Assembly (NCBI GenBank): GCA_036128855.1
Contig: JAYYPW010000013.1
Coordinates: 62,001-126,000 of the forward strand
Reading direction: 5' to 3'
DNA: 64,000 nt
Source of the DNA: JAYYPW01 sp036128855
Lineage (GTDB): Bacteria > Pseudomonadota > Gammaproteobacteria > Comchoanobacterales > Comchoanobacteraceae
Positions within the stretch are counted from its first letter, which is position 1, and the number at the start of each line of letters is the position of its first letter. The translations under genes and the position numbers were made by a program. A model generated the notes under the pieces. That model was given only the letters and a program-made list of their open reading frames with translations, searched no databases and was not told the origin of the DNA. Positions 34,184-43,415 of the stretch are shown one piece after another.

Positions 34184-36781
34184 CTATAATGACTGAATCA
34201 GTCTCTTATTAATACTTACAACATCAGGTTCATCAACAAGAGTCGATACACGCTTTACAAAGTTGTGCTCGGAATCAAAAAAAGTAGACAAATCACAAAT
34301 AGAGTCATCTGGCATCGTTACCAAGTTAGTAGTCAAAACAGCAATAAAGTTGGTGTATTTTGATAAAGAAACTCTTTCCTTAAATAAACGTAGTATGTGA
34401 GGCTGAACAGCCTCACTAATGCCTTCAAAGGCTACATCTACAGCAATAGAGATTTTACGACCAGGTTGTAGATTTGGTATATTCAGTAGCGCATACATGA
34501 TTGCAGACATGATTTTTGCCTTATTTCCACCACTCAGCGGAGGTATTACACCATCTTGATCAATTTTATTACGCCAAGCTTCAATGAAATTTAATTCTTC
34601 CTTAGCAAGGAAAGTTAACATATCATTTTTTATCCTAGGCCAAAAAGAATAAAGTTGTTGATCTTGATCCGTAAGATTATAAGGGTTAGAAAATGCGAGA
34701 GAATAGAAAATTTTCTGTAGATCACACATTTTTGGTAGGAGATTTCCATCTTTATAAAAATAGAAATCACGATTATATCTATCTAAATTCTGCATAGAAT
34801 TATTATTTTGATCAAAAACTAGAAGTAAGTCATCCTGGAGCATGACCTCTCCATATAACCAACTATTACCATGGCCAGACATATTTTGCGATAGAGCCCG
34901 CATAACTAGTGCAGATTTACCCGAAGATTCCGAACCTGTTATGAGGCACATCCCTTGCAATTCAATATGATTGTTTTCACTTAAACGACACACTATCTTA
35001 AGGGGTTTTTTATCGATTGAAGTGATGAGACTTAAGTTTTTCAAAACAATTCCGTTTGAAATAGATGATTTACAAAAGGATTGAGAGGATAGGTTTTTAT
35101 TAGTCTTGTTGAATATAGGATACACAGAAGCTTTGTTATGATGCTTCACAACAATAGATTGATCAGAGCGGCTGTGCATACGTGGTCTGCCTGAATCATC
35201 ATTAATTTTCAAAAAGTGTTTAGACAACGATCTTTCATAATTAGCATAACAAGCTGTACATAATACCTGGGCAATAATATTAGCTACTAGTAATGTACTT
35301 CTAAAAATATATACTGAGTTTAATGAAGGGATAAAACGTAAAAACACAAAAAGCATAGTAGACGTCGAAAACATAGAGAGAATGCATAATGATAAAGATA
35401 TTTCAAAATAACTAGTTAAGTGATGTTTTCTATGATTCGAAAAGAAAATAAAGAAAGCATTAAAAGCAAGGAAACCTAGAAGAGCTGGTGGAGCAAACGG
35501 CACAGTAAAAATACTGGTGATGTGATTATTGACTAAATAAGTAGAAATAAAAGAAACTAAAGTATACCACCATAAACTCAAGCAAATATTACACAGAAAT
35601 AAGAACGGAATACTTAGATTATCATTATTAGCAATAATATCATAGGGATGGAAGTTGAGACTGTAGTGTAAGGGCGTAGCATTCTTATAAGAACTGTCAA
35701 TCTTAGAGAAATGGCCATTATTGTTTTTAAAAATCGAGCCATTTCGCCAAAACTGTACAAAACAGTAGAGCAATTGCTTGAAAGTACCTGTTGTAATTTG
35801 ATTTTTAGATGTAGAAGATACAAGGGGCAACTGTAATGAACCACTTAAAATAAATGATAATACCAGCAGAGGTTCGACTATTTTTTGACAGCAAGTAGTA
35901 AAGACATCAATGACTTTAGATAGAAAAAAATGCTGGTAATAAACTAACTTTAGAGATTCCTCATTCTTGTGTTGTAAATACATAAGATGTGATTTTTGTA
36001 AACTATACATACCATTCAGTAAAACACTGTTATCTTTGAGTAAATCTGATGCATCACGCAACTCGTTTTTAGCATTATCCAAACCTTTTTTTCGACTCGA
36101 TAAACTCCAAGACTCATTAGATGTAGAGGCATACGCAGCAATGAAATCTGTAAGTAAAATAAGAGAGAAGATTTTAAGTCCGAGAGAGAAACACCCTAAA
36201 TTGTATAGGTAAGTAAAATTAGCTACAATGGAAATAAATGCAATACATACATTTTTTAACATACTATTTATAGAGTCAAAAAAAGTATTTATTTCCATCA
36301 GTTTTTGGTTAACATTGTCTTGATCAGCTAGATATTCAAATCGATTTGGCACCTTTTTCAGGAGACATCTACGTACTAAATCAGACTGCCTGATACTAAT
36401 TGCTCTGACCCAAGCTTCTAAAGGTTGGTCTAGCAGTGTAAAAATAACAGCCTGTGCAGATATAACAAAAGAAAGTATCACGACTCTTCCAGTAGTAGAT
36501 AAGGCCAGTGCATCATAGTAACTAGACCAGTGTGCCATACCAAGCACCGGAAATAAGCCCATGAAAAACGCATAACAACACATCGCAAGAACTAGGTGTA
36601 AACTTTTAGTGTAATAGGCATTATACAAATAAAACAAAGCATACTGCCTCTGCGTACGAAAGAATTCACTTAGACTGGAACACAACCAACACAAAAGACA
36701 CCATAGATAGTGCAATGGTGAAAATAGGGACATGATTTTTTTATAAAAATGAAGATATGTGAAAGAAGCTCTAGTATTCAT
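34184..36781 (-). CDS. ABC transporter half 2 (TM + NBD, degenerate Walker B)
   Basis: 865 residues, membrane part fused to a nucleotide-binding domain (NBD). N-terminal spans at about 55-120 and 175-215 with a region DQDNVNQKLMEINTFFDSI recall SbmA/YddA and ABCD transporters; an extra hydrophobic block (390-510) lies before the NBD. Walker A GSESSGKS is at 616-623 and a canonical signature LSGGN at 749-753. Walker B is IAVDV, so the catalytic Glu is Val, and no switch His is seen near 818. With its partner these flaws make the dimer asymmetric (see findings). Starts four bases inside the 3' end of the partner gene (ATGA). Confidence 0.72.
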   Translation of the reverse strand: MNTRASFTYLHFYKKIMSLFSPLHYLWCLLCWLCSSLSEFFRTQRQYALFYLYNAYYTKSLHLVLAMCCYAFFMGLFPVLGMAHWSSYYDALALSTTGRVVILSFVISAQAVIFTLLDQPLEAWVRAISIRQSDLVRRCLLKKVPNRFEYLADQDNVNQKLMEINTFFDSINSMLKNVCIAFISIVANFTYLYNLGCFSLGLKIFSLILLTDFIAAYASTSNESWSLSSRKKGLDNAKNELRDASDLLKDNSVLLNGMYSLQKSHLMYLQHKNEESLKLVYYQHFFLSKVIDVFTTCCQKIVEPLLVLSFILSGSLQLPLVSSTSKNQITTGTFKQLLYCFVQFWRNGSIFKNNNGHFSKIDSSYKNATPLHYSLNFHPYDIIANNDNLSIPFLFLCNICLSLWWYTLVSFISTYLVNNHITSIFTVPFAPPALLGFLAFNAFFIFFSNHRKHHLTSYFEISLSLCILSMFSTSTMLFVFLRFIPSLNSVYIFRSTLLVANIIAQVLCTACYANYERSLSKHFLKINDDSGRPRMHSRSDQSIVVKHHNKASVYPIFNKTNKNLSSQSFCKSSISNGIVLKNLSLITSIDKKPLKIVCRLSENNHIELQGMCLITGSESSGKSALVMRALSQNMSGHGNSWLYGEVMLQDDLLLVFDQNNNSMQNLDRYNRDFYFYKDGNLLPKMCDLQKIFYSLAFSNPYNLTDQDQQLYSFWPRIKNDMLTFLAKEELNFIEAWRNKIDQDGVIPPLSGGNKAKIMSAIMYALLNIPNLQPGRKISIAVDVAFEGISEAVQPHILRLFKERVSLSKYTNFIAVLTTNLVTMPDDSICDLSTFFDSEHNFVKRVSTLVDEPDVVSINKRLIQSL

Positions 36782-39171
36782 GACAACAATAAATTATGCG
36801 TTATTTGAGGGACTGAAATATCTAAGCTTTGAACAGCAATTTTATTATCAGCCTGTCGAGATAAATGTATTTTTTTTGTAAAGAGTTTATGTTGAAAGGT
36901 ATCATGTAATACATGAAGGTAAAATATTTTTGCTGGAGACTCCTTAATAAATGTACAGAGTTTAGTCAATAAGACAGTTTTTATTGCTTGATCCATAGCA
37001 AAACCTTCGTCAATTGCAAGTAAAAAAGATTCACCGATCGCATCTTTATGTTCATAGGAGTGTAATACAGCATAGATACATGCGACTAATATTTTAGTTG
37101 CACTTACCCCGCTAATTTCACTGCTAATTGAGTTATTTTCTTTAATTGATAAAAGAAGGGATGGTTCGACACGCAAGTTACAATCATCAAGAAAATCAAG
37201 AATAATACCTCTATAATATTCCCAGTTATCAAATAAAGCCCGATCGCGCACGGAAAGATTCGAAGGTGACTCTAATGCCATACTATAAAATATAGATTGT
37301 AGATCGTCTAACAGTTTAATCTGACCATCTTTATATAATTTCTTGTTAAGCTTAAAAAGAGCAATATTCTCGAGTGGCTTGTTTGCCTGATCGAAAATTA
37401 GTTTATTTTCTCTCTTAACAGGAATATGCACGAAACCCTTTATAAATGGATTAGCACCAGAGCTCTCTTGACTAGACTCATCTCGAAGTGAGTTAATCAC
37501 CATAGAAGATTTACCTGTACCATTTTCTCCACATACAACATAAGGTATATTAGGCTGAAGTATTATTTCAGAGTCTTGCAGCATAGAAATCTCATCAACT
37601 GTCTTTGACTGATTAAGATAATTTTTAGAAAGTTTTATATCTTTAAGCACAATACTGTTACTCTTGAGTGGATTACCACTGACAACCTTAGGAGATTTAG
37701 ATTTATAAAAAGAAACACTAGAGATTCTCTTTTGAGACATACCTCTATGGTAGTTATTCGCTAAATGGCAACCGAGAAGATTAAAGATCGAAAATATACA
37801 TAAACCGACAAACTGAACCCACAAAGGATCAAAAGAAAGTAGACCTGCGTAGTAACTACCTTGATACAAAAAAATGCAAATAGCAGTGGCAAAACTTACT
37901 GCAAACCAGTTGACGTCGGACCTATTATGATTAAAAGCGTAAAGTAAATATCCAGATAAAAGAAAAGGTAGTATGCCTATAGATGGAAACACACCAAGAG
38001 GAAAGTTTTGTAACGAAAAAAAACGTAGAACATCTGCTACAACAATAGAGGTAGTTAATGTAAAAGATATCAATAGAACTTGATAAAATAAAATGTAAGA
38101 CAATGAAGTAGACTTCTTGGTTTGATGTGGTCTTAATAATTGTAAATTGTAGATAGAAAAATGATTTTGGATTTGTAAGAATGACGATTGTAATTTATTT
38201 TTTTCGTGAATATAGTCTTTATAGATAGAGCCATAATTCCATATCGTTGTAATACAAGTTAAAATTTGTGTAAAAGAGCCTACCGTTATCATGGCTGAAC
38301 CAGGAGAGATAATTACTGATTTGAGTGGGAAATGAACAGAATATATCCATATAATAAGTAATGTAGCAAGCGGCATGATTAAGCGTTGTATTAATGACAT
38401 AGTAAAATCTTGAAATGATTTCTGAACTACATAATCTTTCGAGGTTCGGGTAAAGTCGCGATTAGAAGACTCGCAAATACTTGCAACAAAAGAACGTAAA
38501 AAATTCATTTGTCCCACAAAGAAACTGCTTGACTGACCAAGATCCCTAACATCATCTAATAAGACTTTTTTAGAATTGTCGGCGTTATTTTTTTTACATG
38601 CGGGATCACTAGCTAGAACCCAGTTGAAAGCGAAAACGCCAACAGTCCAAAAAAAGCCAATAAGACCAAAGCCATAACGAGATAAATAAATAATACTACC
38701 AATTATAACACCTATTGAATAAAGAAATTTCTTGATAAAAACGTTTACATTCTGATAGAAATTATCAGGAGAAAGTATAACTTGGCCAAAATTCTTACGC
38801 TTATGTAATTTCTGTAGACCTTGCCGATCCAAACTTGTGTAAATCATATTTCTGAGGTAGGTGGCCTGGCTCAATGAAAGTACATTAAGACTAAAGTCGA
38901 GGAACTTATGCAGTGCATGAAAAAAAATAGACTGTATAAGGATAAACGTTGTAACGAGTGCAATCTGAGATTCAGAGGAAGACATGTAGATACTCTGCCA
39001 GTAGACCTCGTATATTCCAAGCATATATTGTGGCCAAAACCCTAAAGATAAAGTTACAAGAAAAACAAACAGAAGACGCAGAAAAAGGCCACTTTGATAT
39101 GAAGTTGAGCAATAAAGGATAAATTCAGAGGAAACTCTGGGTTGTGTAGAATTAAAATTCAACAAGTCCAT
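36778..39171 (-). CDS. ABC transporter half 1 (TM + NBD, degenerate signature)
   Basis: 797 residues, paralogue of the next gene: both have the same membrane plan, the same extra hydrophobic block before the NBD (here about 357-470), the phrase S-I/G-I-V-L-K-D/N at the NBD edge, and a shared motif (IFDQANKPLENI, YKDG, DLQSIFYSMA) after Walker A. Walker A GENGTGKS is at 548-555, Walker B LLAIDEG at 717-723 with the catalytic Glu, and the switch His at about 756 (HVLH). The ABC signature is degenerate (ISGVS, 686-690). First gene of a two-gene unit on the minus strand; the stop overlaps the next ATG. Substrate unknown; SbmA-like relatives import peptides, ABCD relatives carry acyl-CoA. Confidence 0.75.
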   Translation of the reverse strand: MDLLNFNSTQPRVSSEFILYCSTSYQSGLFLRLLFVFLVTLSLGFWPQYMLGIYEVYWQSIYMSSSESQIALVTTFILIQSIFFHALHKFLDFSLNVLSLSQATYLRNMIYTSLDRQGLQKLHKRKNFGQVILSPDNFYQNVNVFIKKFLYSIGVIIGSIIYLSRYGFGLIGFFWTVGVFAFNWVLASDPACKKNNADNSKKVLLDDVRDLGQSSSFFVGQMNFLRSFVASICESSNRDFTRTSKDYVVQKSFQDFTMSLIQRLIMPLATLLIIWIYSVHFPLKSVIISPGSAMITVGSFTQILTCITTIWNYGSIYKDYIHEKNKLQSSFLQIQNHFSIYNLQLLRPHQTKKSTSLSYILFYQVLLISFTLTTSIVVADVLRFFSLQNFPLGVFPSIGILPFLLSGYLLYAFNHNRSDVNWFAVSFATAICIFLYQGSYYAGLLSFDPLWVQFVGLCIFSIFNLLGCHLANNYHRGMSQKRISSVSFYKSKSPKVVSGNPLKSNSIVLKDIKLSKNYLNQSKTVDEISMLQDSEIILQPNIPYVVCGENGTGKSSMVINSLRDESSQESSGANPFIKGFVHIPVKRENKLIFDQANKPLENIALFKLNKKLYKDGQIKLLDDLQSIFYSMALESPSNLSVRDRALFDNWEYYRGIILDFLDDCNLRVEPSLLLSIKENNSISSEISGVSATKILVACIYAVLHSYEHKDAIGESFLLAIDEGFAMDQAIKTVLLTKLCTFIKESPAKIFYLHVLHDTFQHKLFTKKIHLSRQADNKIAVQSLDISVPQITHNLLLS

Positions 39172-39254
39172 GTATACAAGATTACAGCCAGAAAATAAGT
39201 TTTAAGTAAACATCATTTGCAACAAAGGTACAAGACATTTTTGCTTTGAATTAC

Positions 39255-41834
39255 TTAAGTAGCTATTTGTATTTTATTATTGACCAAATCAAGACGAACA
39301 AGTTTCCCTGGCTGCAGCGAACCAGAAAGGATACCCTGAGCGAGAATATTTTCTACATGTCTTTGCACAGCTCGTTTCAGTGGGCGAGCGCCATAAATCG
39401 GATCATAACCTACTTCCAAAATATATGTTCGTGCTTTTTTAGTCAATTGATATTTGAGACCTTGTTGAGACATACGTAAATTGAGTTCTTGCAATTGCAA
39501 ATCGAGTATACGTGAGAGATTTTCTTTAGGAAGTGACTCAAATACTACACAATCGTCAATGCGATTTAAAAATTCTGGTTTGAAATGAATACGAACATCA
39601 TCCATTACCGCAGCATGAATAATATCATTGTCCTCGCCTTGAAGATCACGTATTTTTTGTGAACCAAGATTAGAAGTCATCACAAATATAGCATGACGAC
39701 AATCAATAGTACGACCGTGACCATCTGTAAGACGACCGTCGTCTAGGACTTGCAGCAAGATATTAAATATATCCACATGTGCTTTTTCTATTTCATCGAG
39801 CAAGACCACCGAATATGGTTTGCGTCTTATTAACTCAGTAAGATATCCTCCTTGTTCATAACCTACATATCCGGGTGGAGCACCAATCAGTCGAGCTACT
39901 GCATGTTTTTCCATATACTCTGACATATCTACACGAACCATAGCAGATTCGTTATTAAATAGTGCTTCTGCAAGTGCTTTACAAAGCTCTGTTTTCCCAA
40001 CACCTGTAGGACCAAGAAACAAAAATGAACCTACTGGCCTTTTAGGGTCGGATAAACCTGCTCTTGATCGTGCAATAGCGTCTGATACAAGTTTAACTGC
40101 AACATCTTGACCAATAACACGATTATGCAATATTTCTGGTAGCGAAAGTAATTTATCTTTTTCACTTTGTAGCATTCGCTGCACTGGAATCCCGGTCCAC
40201 TTTGATACAACATTGGCAATTTCTTCAGCAGTAACACGGTTCTTAAGGAGTTTGTTATCTTTTGACTCCAGTGGGTGTTCTTCTGCTTGTTTTAATTGTT
40301 TTTCAAGCGCGGGTATTTCACCATACTGTAGTTCTGACATCTTACCAAGATCACTTTCACGACTAGCTTGTTCAAATGCTAACCTTGCTTCATCAAGCTT
40401 GGCTTTAATTTCTTGAGTACCTTGAATATTAGCTTTCTCCGTCTGCCAGATTTCTGCCAAATCTGCATATTCTTTACTAATTTTCTCTACCTCATCATCT
40501 AGGTGATCTAAACGTTTTTTAGCTGCTTCATCATCTGGCTCCTTACGAAGAGCTTCTTGCTCAATCTTTAGTTGAATAAGATGACGGTCTAGCTTATCTA
40601 ATGCTTCTGGTTTAGAATCCATCTCCATACGTATTTTACTTGCAGCCTCATCAACTAGATCTATTGCCTTGTCTGGTAATTGACGTCCGGATATATAGCG
40701 TTGTGATAATTGCACAGCAGCAATAACTGCTTCGTCAGTAATTGTCACAGCATGGTGTAGCTCATAGCGCTCTTTAAGTCCACGTAGTATCGCAATTGTA
40801 TCTATCTCAGATGGCTCGCCAACAGAGATTTTCTGAAAACGTCTCTCCAAAGCGGCGTCTTTTTCAATATGTTGTCTATATTCATCAAGCGTTGTTGCAC
40901 CAATACAATGGAGTTCACCGCGAGCAAGTGCAGGTTTGAGCATATTTCCCGCATCCATAGAACCTTCTGTTTTCCCTGCCCCTACCAAAACATGTAGTTC
41001 ATCAATAAATAGAACAACTTGGCCTGCTGCTTCATTGATTTCTTTGAGTACGGACTTCAGTCTCTCTTCGAATTCACCACGATATTTTGCACCAGCAATA
41101 AGCGCTGCCATGTCTAGTGTTAGTAACCTTTTCTGTTTTAGTCCCTCAGGTACTTCCCCATTAACAATTCTTTGCGCAAGACCTTCAACAATTGCAGTTT
41201 TACCTACACCAGGAGGACCAATAAGTACGGGATTGTTTTTAGTTCGACGAGCTAAAACTTGAATTGTACGACGTATTTCTGTATCACGACCAATAACAGG
41301 ATCTAACTTACCTTCTTTTGCTAAATAGGTCATATCAACGGTATATTTTGATAAAGACTCAACAGAACTAGATTCATCCGAGTTCTGAATAGAACCACCT
41401 GACCGCATAGATTCAATAGCTTGAGATAACCGATCTACATCTGCACCGCATTGTAGTAATAGTTCCCCCAGAGTATTAGAGCTTTGCATAGCAGAGAGTA
41501 AAAAAAGGTCACTAGCAATATAAGCATCACCCCGTTTCTGGGCCATTTTATCCGACAAATTAAGCAGTTTTTGTAAAGCTCGAGAAACAGAGATATCCCC
41601 ATCAGAAACGACCGTCTTTGGCATAGATTGCAGTAAACGTGTTAAATTTTGCTGCAATGAAACCATATCAGCTCCAGATTGACTCAGTAAAGAGACGGTC
41701 ATCCCTCTCTTTTGATTTAACAAAGCTTGGAGTAAATGTAATGGCTCGACACTTGAGTGATCATACCCAAGTGCAATTGATTGTGATTCCATCAGAGCGT
41801 GTCTAAATTGGGCAGTAAGTTTCTCAATATTCAT
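39255..41834 (-). CDS. clpB: ATP-dependent disaggregase ClpB
   Basis: Hsp104-type chaperone that resolves protein aggregates with DnaK, 859 residues. N-domain (1-145), first AAA+ with Walker A GPPGVGKTAIVEGLA and sensor GAGKTEGSMDAGN, the middle coiled coil that marks ClpB rather than ClpA (about 400-525), second AAA+ with GPTGVGKTELCKALAEALF and LLDEIEKAHVDIFN, and a small C-terminal domain with GYDPIYGARPLKRA. It has a good promoter and AGGA ribosome-binding site. No heat-shock sigma32 promoter was recognised. Confidence 0.98.
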   Translation of the reverse strand: MNIEKLTAQFRHALMESQSIALGYDHSSVEPLHLLQALLNQKRGMTVSLLSQSGADMVSLQQNLTRLLQSMPKTVVSDGDISVSRALQKLLNLSDKMAQKRGDAYIASDLFLLSAMQSSNTLGELLLQCGADVDRLSQAIESMRSGGSIQNSDESSSVESLSKYTVDMTYLAKEGKLDPVIGRDTEIRRTIQVLARRTKNNPVLIGPPGVGKTAIVEGLAQRIVNGEVPEGLKQKRLLTLDMAALIAGAKYRGEFEERLKSVLKEINEAAGQVVLFIDELHVLVGAGKTEGSMDAGNMLKPALARGELHCIGATTLDEYRQHIEKDAALERRFQKISVGEPSEIDTIAILRGLKERYELHHAVTITDEAVIAAVQLSQRYISGRQLPDKAIDLVDEAASKIRMEMDSKPEALDKLDRHLIQLKIEQEALRKEPDDEAAKKRLDHLDDEVEKISKEYADLAEIWQTEKANIQGTQEIKAKLDEARLAFEQASRESDLGKMSELQYGEIPALEKQLKQAEEHPLESKDNKLLKNRVTAEEIANVVSKWTGIPVQRMLQSEKDKLLSLPEILHNRVIGQDVAVKLVSDAIARSRAGLSDPKRPVGSFLFLGPTGVGKTELCKALAEALFNNESAMVRVDMSEYMEKHAVARLIGAPPGYVGYEQGGYLTELIRRKPYSVVLLDEIEKAHVDIFNILLQVLDDGRLTDGHGRTIDCRHAIFVMTSNLGSQKIRDLQGEDNDIIHAAVMDDVRIHFKPEFLNRIDDCVVFESLPKENLSRILDLQLQELNLRMSQQGLKYQLTKKARTYILEVGYDPIYGARPLKRAVQRHVENILAQGILSGSLQPGKLVRLDLVNNKIQIAT

Positions 41835-41864
41835 GTGCTTTCCTAGGAGATTGCTCTATTTTCT

Positions 41865-41893
41865 TATATAGTAATCCTCGTAAAGAAAATCAA
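41865..41893 (-). promoter_or_regulatory. putative sigma70 promoter of clpB
   Basis: Minus strand TTGATT (41888-41893), spacer 17, TATATA (41865-41870), about 30 bases before the ATG at 41834. Confidence 0.6.
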
Positions 41894-42160
41894 GTAGGTA
41901 AGGTAGATAATTTAAAAAGTTCGCAGCATTGAAAGGATATAAAAAATCTAATTCATTAAGATGGTGGATCTAGTTATAAGGTATGGATAAATACATAAAG
42001 ACACAGCACAAGATTACAATAGAGAGTTTTCTTGTTATGAGGAAAGACAGACGAAAAAGATAAAATAGAAAAATCATGAAAACTTGTATAACAATAAACA
42101 AAGAAAGTCCTTAGCACATTAGTAATTTTTCATTGTAGGTCATTAGATAAAATCGGTGAG
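41894..42160. other. intergenic, no gene seen
   Basis: Spacer between lspA and clpB, strongly A-rich on the plus strand. No coding frame, tRNA or firm hairpin was found. Confidence 0.5.
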
Positions 42161-42676
42161 CTATAGGTTGTTTGGTTGATAAAGGCTATGCTTACGAGAC
42201 AAAAAGAATAGAAGTATACCGCCTAGACAAATACAAATATCAGCAAAGTTAAAAATCGTTGGCCAGCTAAAACCTGCATAAGATATATGTATGTAATCAA
42301 GGACTGCACCGTAAAAAAGTCTATCTAGGAGGTTACTGATTCCACCTGAGAGTAATAAAGTAATAGACAAAAAATAATAGTTATCTTCATAGCTAATACA
42401 GCCAAGTGCATAGAGAAGAACTATATTGATAGAAATAGTTGCAGTAATTATCAAAAAACGGGTCACTGCTAGACCGTCAGAAAAAAGGCTAAATGCAACA
42501 CCTTGATTAAAAGCATTCGTCAAGAAAACACCGGGAAATACCTCATTAAAAGACTGCTCAGGGATTGAAAAAAGAACCCAATGTTTTAGAAGCTGATCAA
42601 CAACGGCAAGAAAAAGAACAACGGTAAGATACTTAAGATAATGGAAAGTTAGATTCTTAACTTGGGTGTAGTTCAT
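42161..42676 (-). CDS. lspA: lipoprotein signal peptidase
   Basis: Aspartic membrane protease that cuts prolipoprotein signal peptides, 171 residues, four membrane spans. The two catalytic Asp motifs are SNLLDRLFYGAVLDYI and TIFNFADICICLG, and the early VVDQLLKHW is also typical. In enteric bacteria lspA follows ileS; here the two are divergent with a small lipoprotein gene between. Start MNYTQVKNLTFHYL at 42676. Confidence 0.96.
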   Translation of the reverse strand: MNYTQVKNLTFHYLKYLTVVLFLAVVDQLLKHWVLFSIPEQSFNEVFPGVFLTNAFNQGVAFSLFSDGLAVTRFLIITATISINIVLLYALGCISYEDNYYFLSITLLLSGGISNLLDRLFYGAVLDYIHISYAGFSWPTIFNFADICICLGGILLFFLSRKHSLYQPNNL

Positions 42677-42876
42677 AAAAGTGTGTAATTATCGGAAGTT
42701 TCTGTTAATATACACTAATAGAAATAAATCCGCAAGATATAATATTTCCATAAATCTTACAAACAATATGGCAATATACTACAATAAACACATCTATAAA
42801 CCTGGCAATAGATGGTCTTAGTTTGTATTATTGCCAATTGCATAGAACTAGTATGTTAATTTTAAATATCTTAAAT

Positions 42877-43335
42877 ATGAACTACCTCTTTCATATCCTC
42901 ATTGTCACACTCACGATTATGGCATGCGCTGATGATGCACCAGCGTGTCACCCTATGGGCACCTTCTGTCCATATAAACACTGTATGCGTATTCGAGTAC
43001 ATTATGCAAACGATAGTGGTTTCAGTGAGAAGGACCGGGTTATGGTACAACAAGATGTGCATATCAAGCTTGGTGGAATTGCAGGCATACTAAAAATCAA
43101 TGCAGATAGACATTTTACACTAAACTTCAAAGATGATGAGGTGAAAGATTGCATCTTTGATACAGATGAATTGATAAAGAAAACCGCATTACAGAAAATG
43201 AACATTACCCTAAATACCAAAGATTTCAAAACCCATAATTGCACACTCGAATTAAAACCCTACCAAGTTAAGGGGTCACCTCAGTATAATATCAGCCTTG
43301 TTGCCCAAAAAGATGGACTGCACTGCAGTAAATAA
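42877..43335 (+). CDS. orphan cysteine-rich exported protein, probable lipoprotein
   Basis: The longest frame starts at TTG 42823, but the signal-like MNYLFHILIVTLTIMAC at 42877 is the best start (152 residues). IMAC fits a lipobox weakly, with lipidation at Cys17. Further Cys are in APACHPMGTFCPYKHCM, KDCIFD, HNCTLE and GLHCSK, an even spacing that suggests disulfides in the periplasm or outside. The rest is beta-rich. It lies between divergent lspA and ileS. No family recognised. Confidence 0.55.
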   Translation: MNYLFHILIVTLTIMACADDAPACHPMGTFCPYKHCMRIRVHYANDSGFSEKDRVMVQQDVHIKLGGIAGILKINADRHFTLNFKDDEVKDCIFDTDELIKKTALQKMNITLNTKDFKTHNCTLELKPYQVKGSPQYNISLVAQKDGLHCSK

Positions 43336-43381
43336 AAAGCCACTGAAAAACACAGAGCTAGTTTTACAAAAAACACCTTTT

Positions 43382-43410
43382 TTGATACAATCATATCTTT
43401 TATCTGTAAT
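43382..43410 (+). promoter_or_regulatory. putative promoter of ileS, leaderless arrangement
   Basis: TTGATA (43382-43387), 17-base spacer, TGTAAT (43405-43410). The ileS ATG at 43416 is only five bases after the -10 box, so transcription would start at or beside the ATG. No ribosome-binding site is present. Confidence 0.5.
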
Positions 43411-43415
43411 ACATC

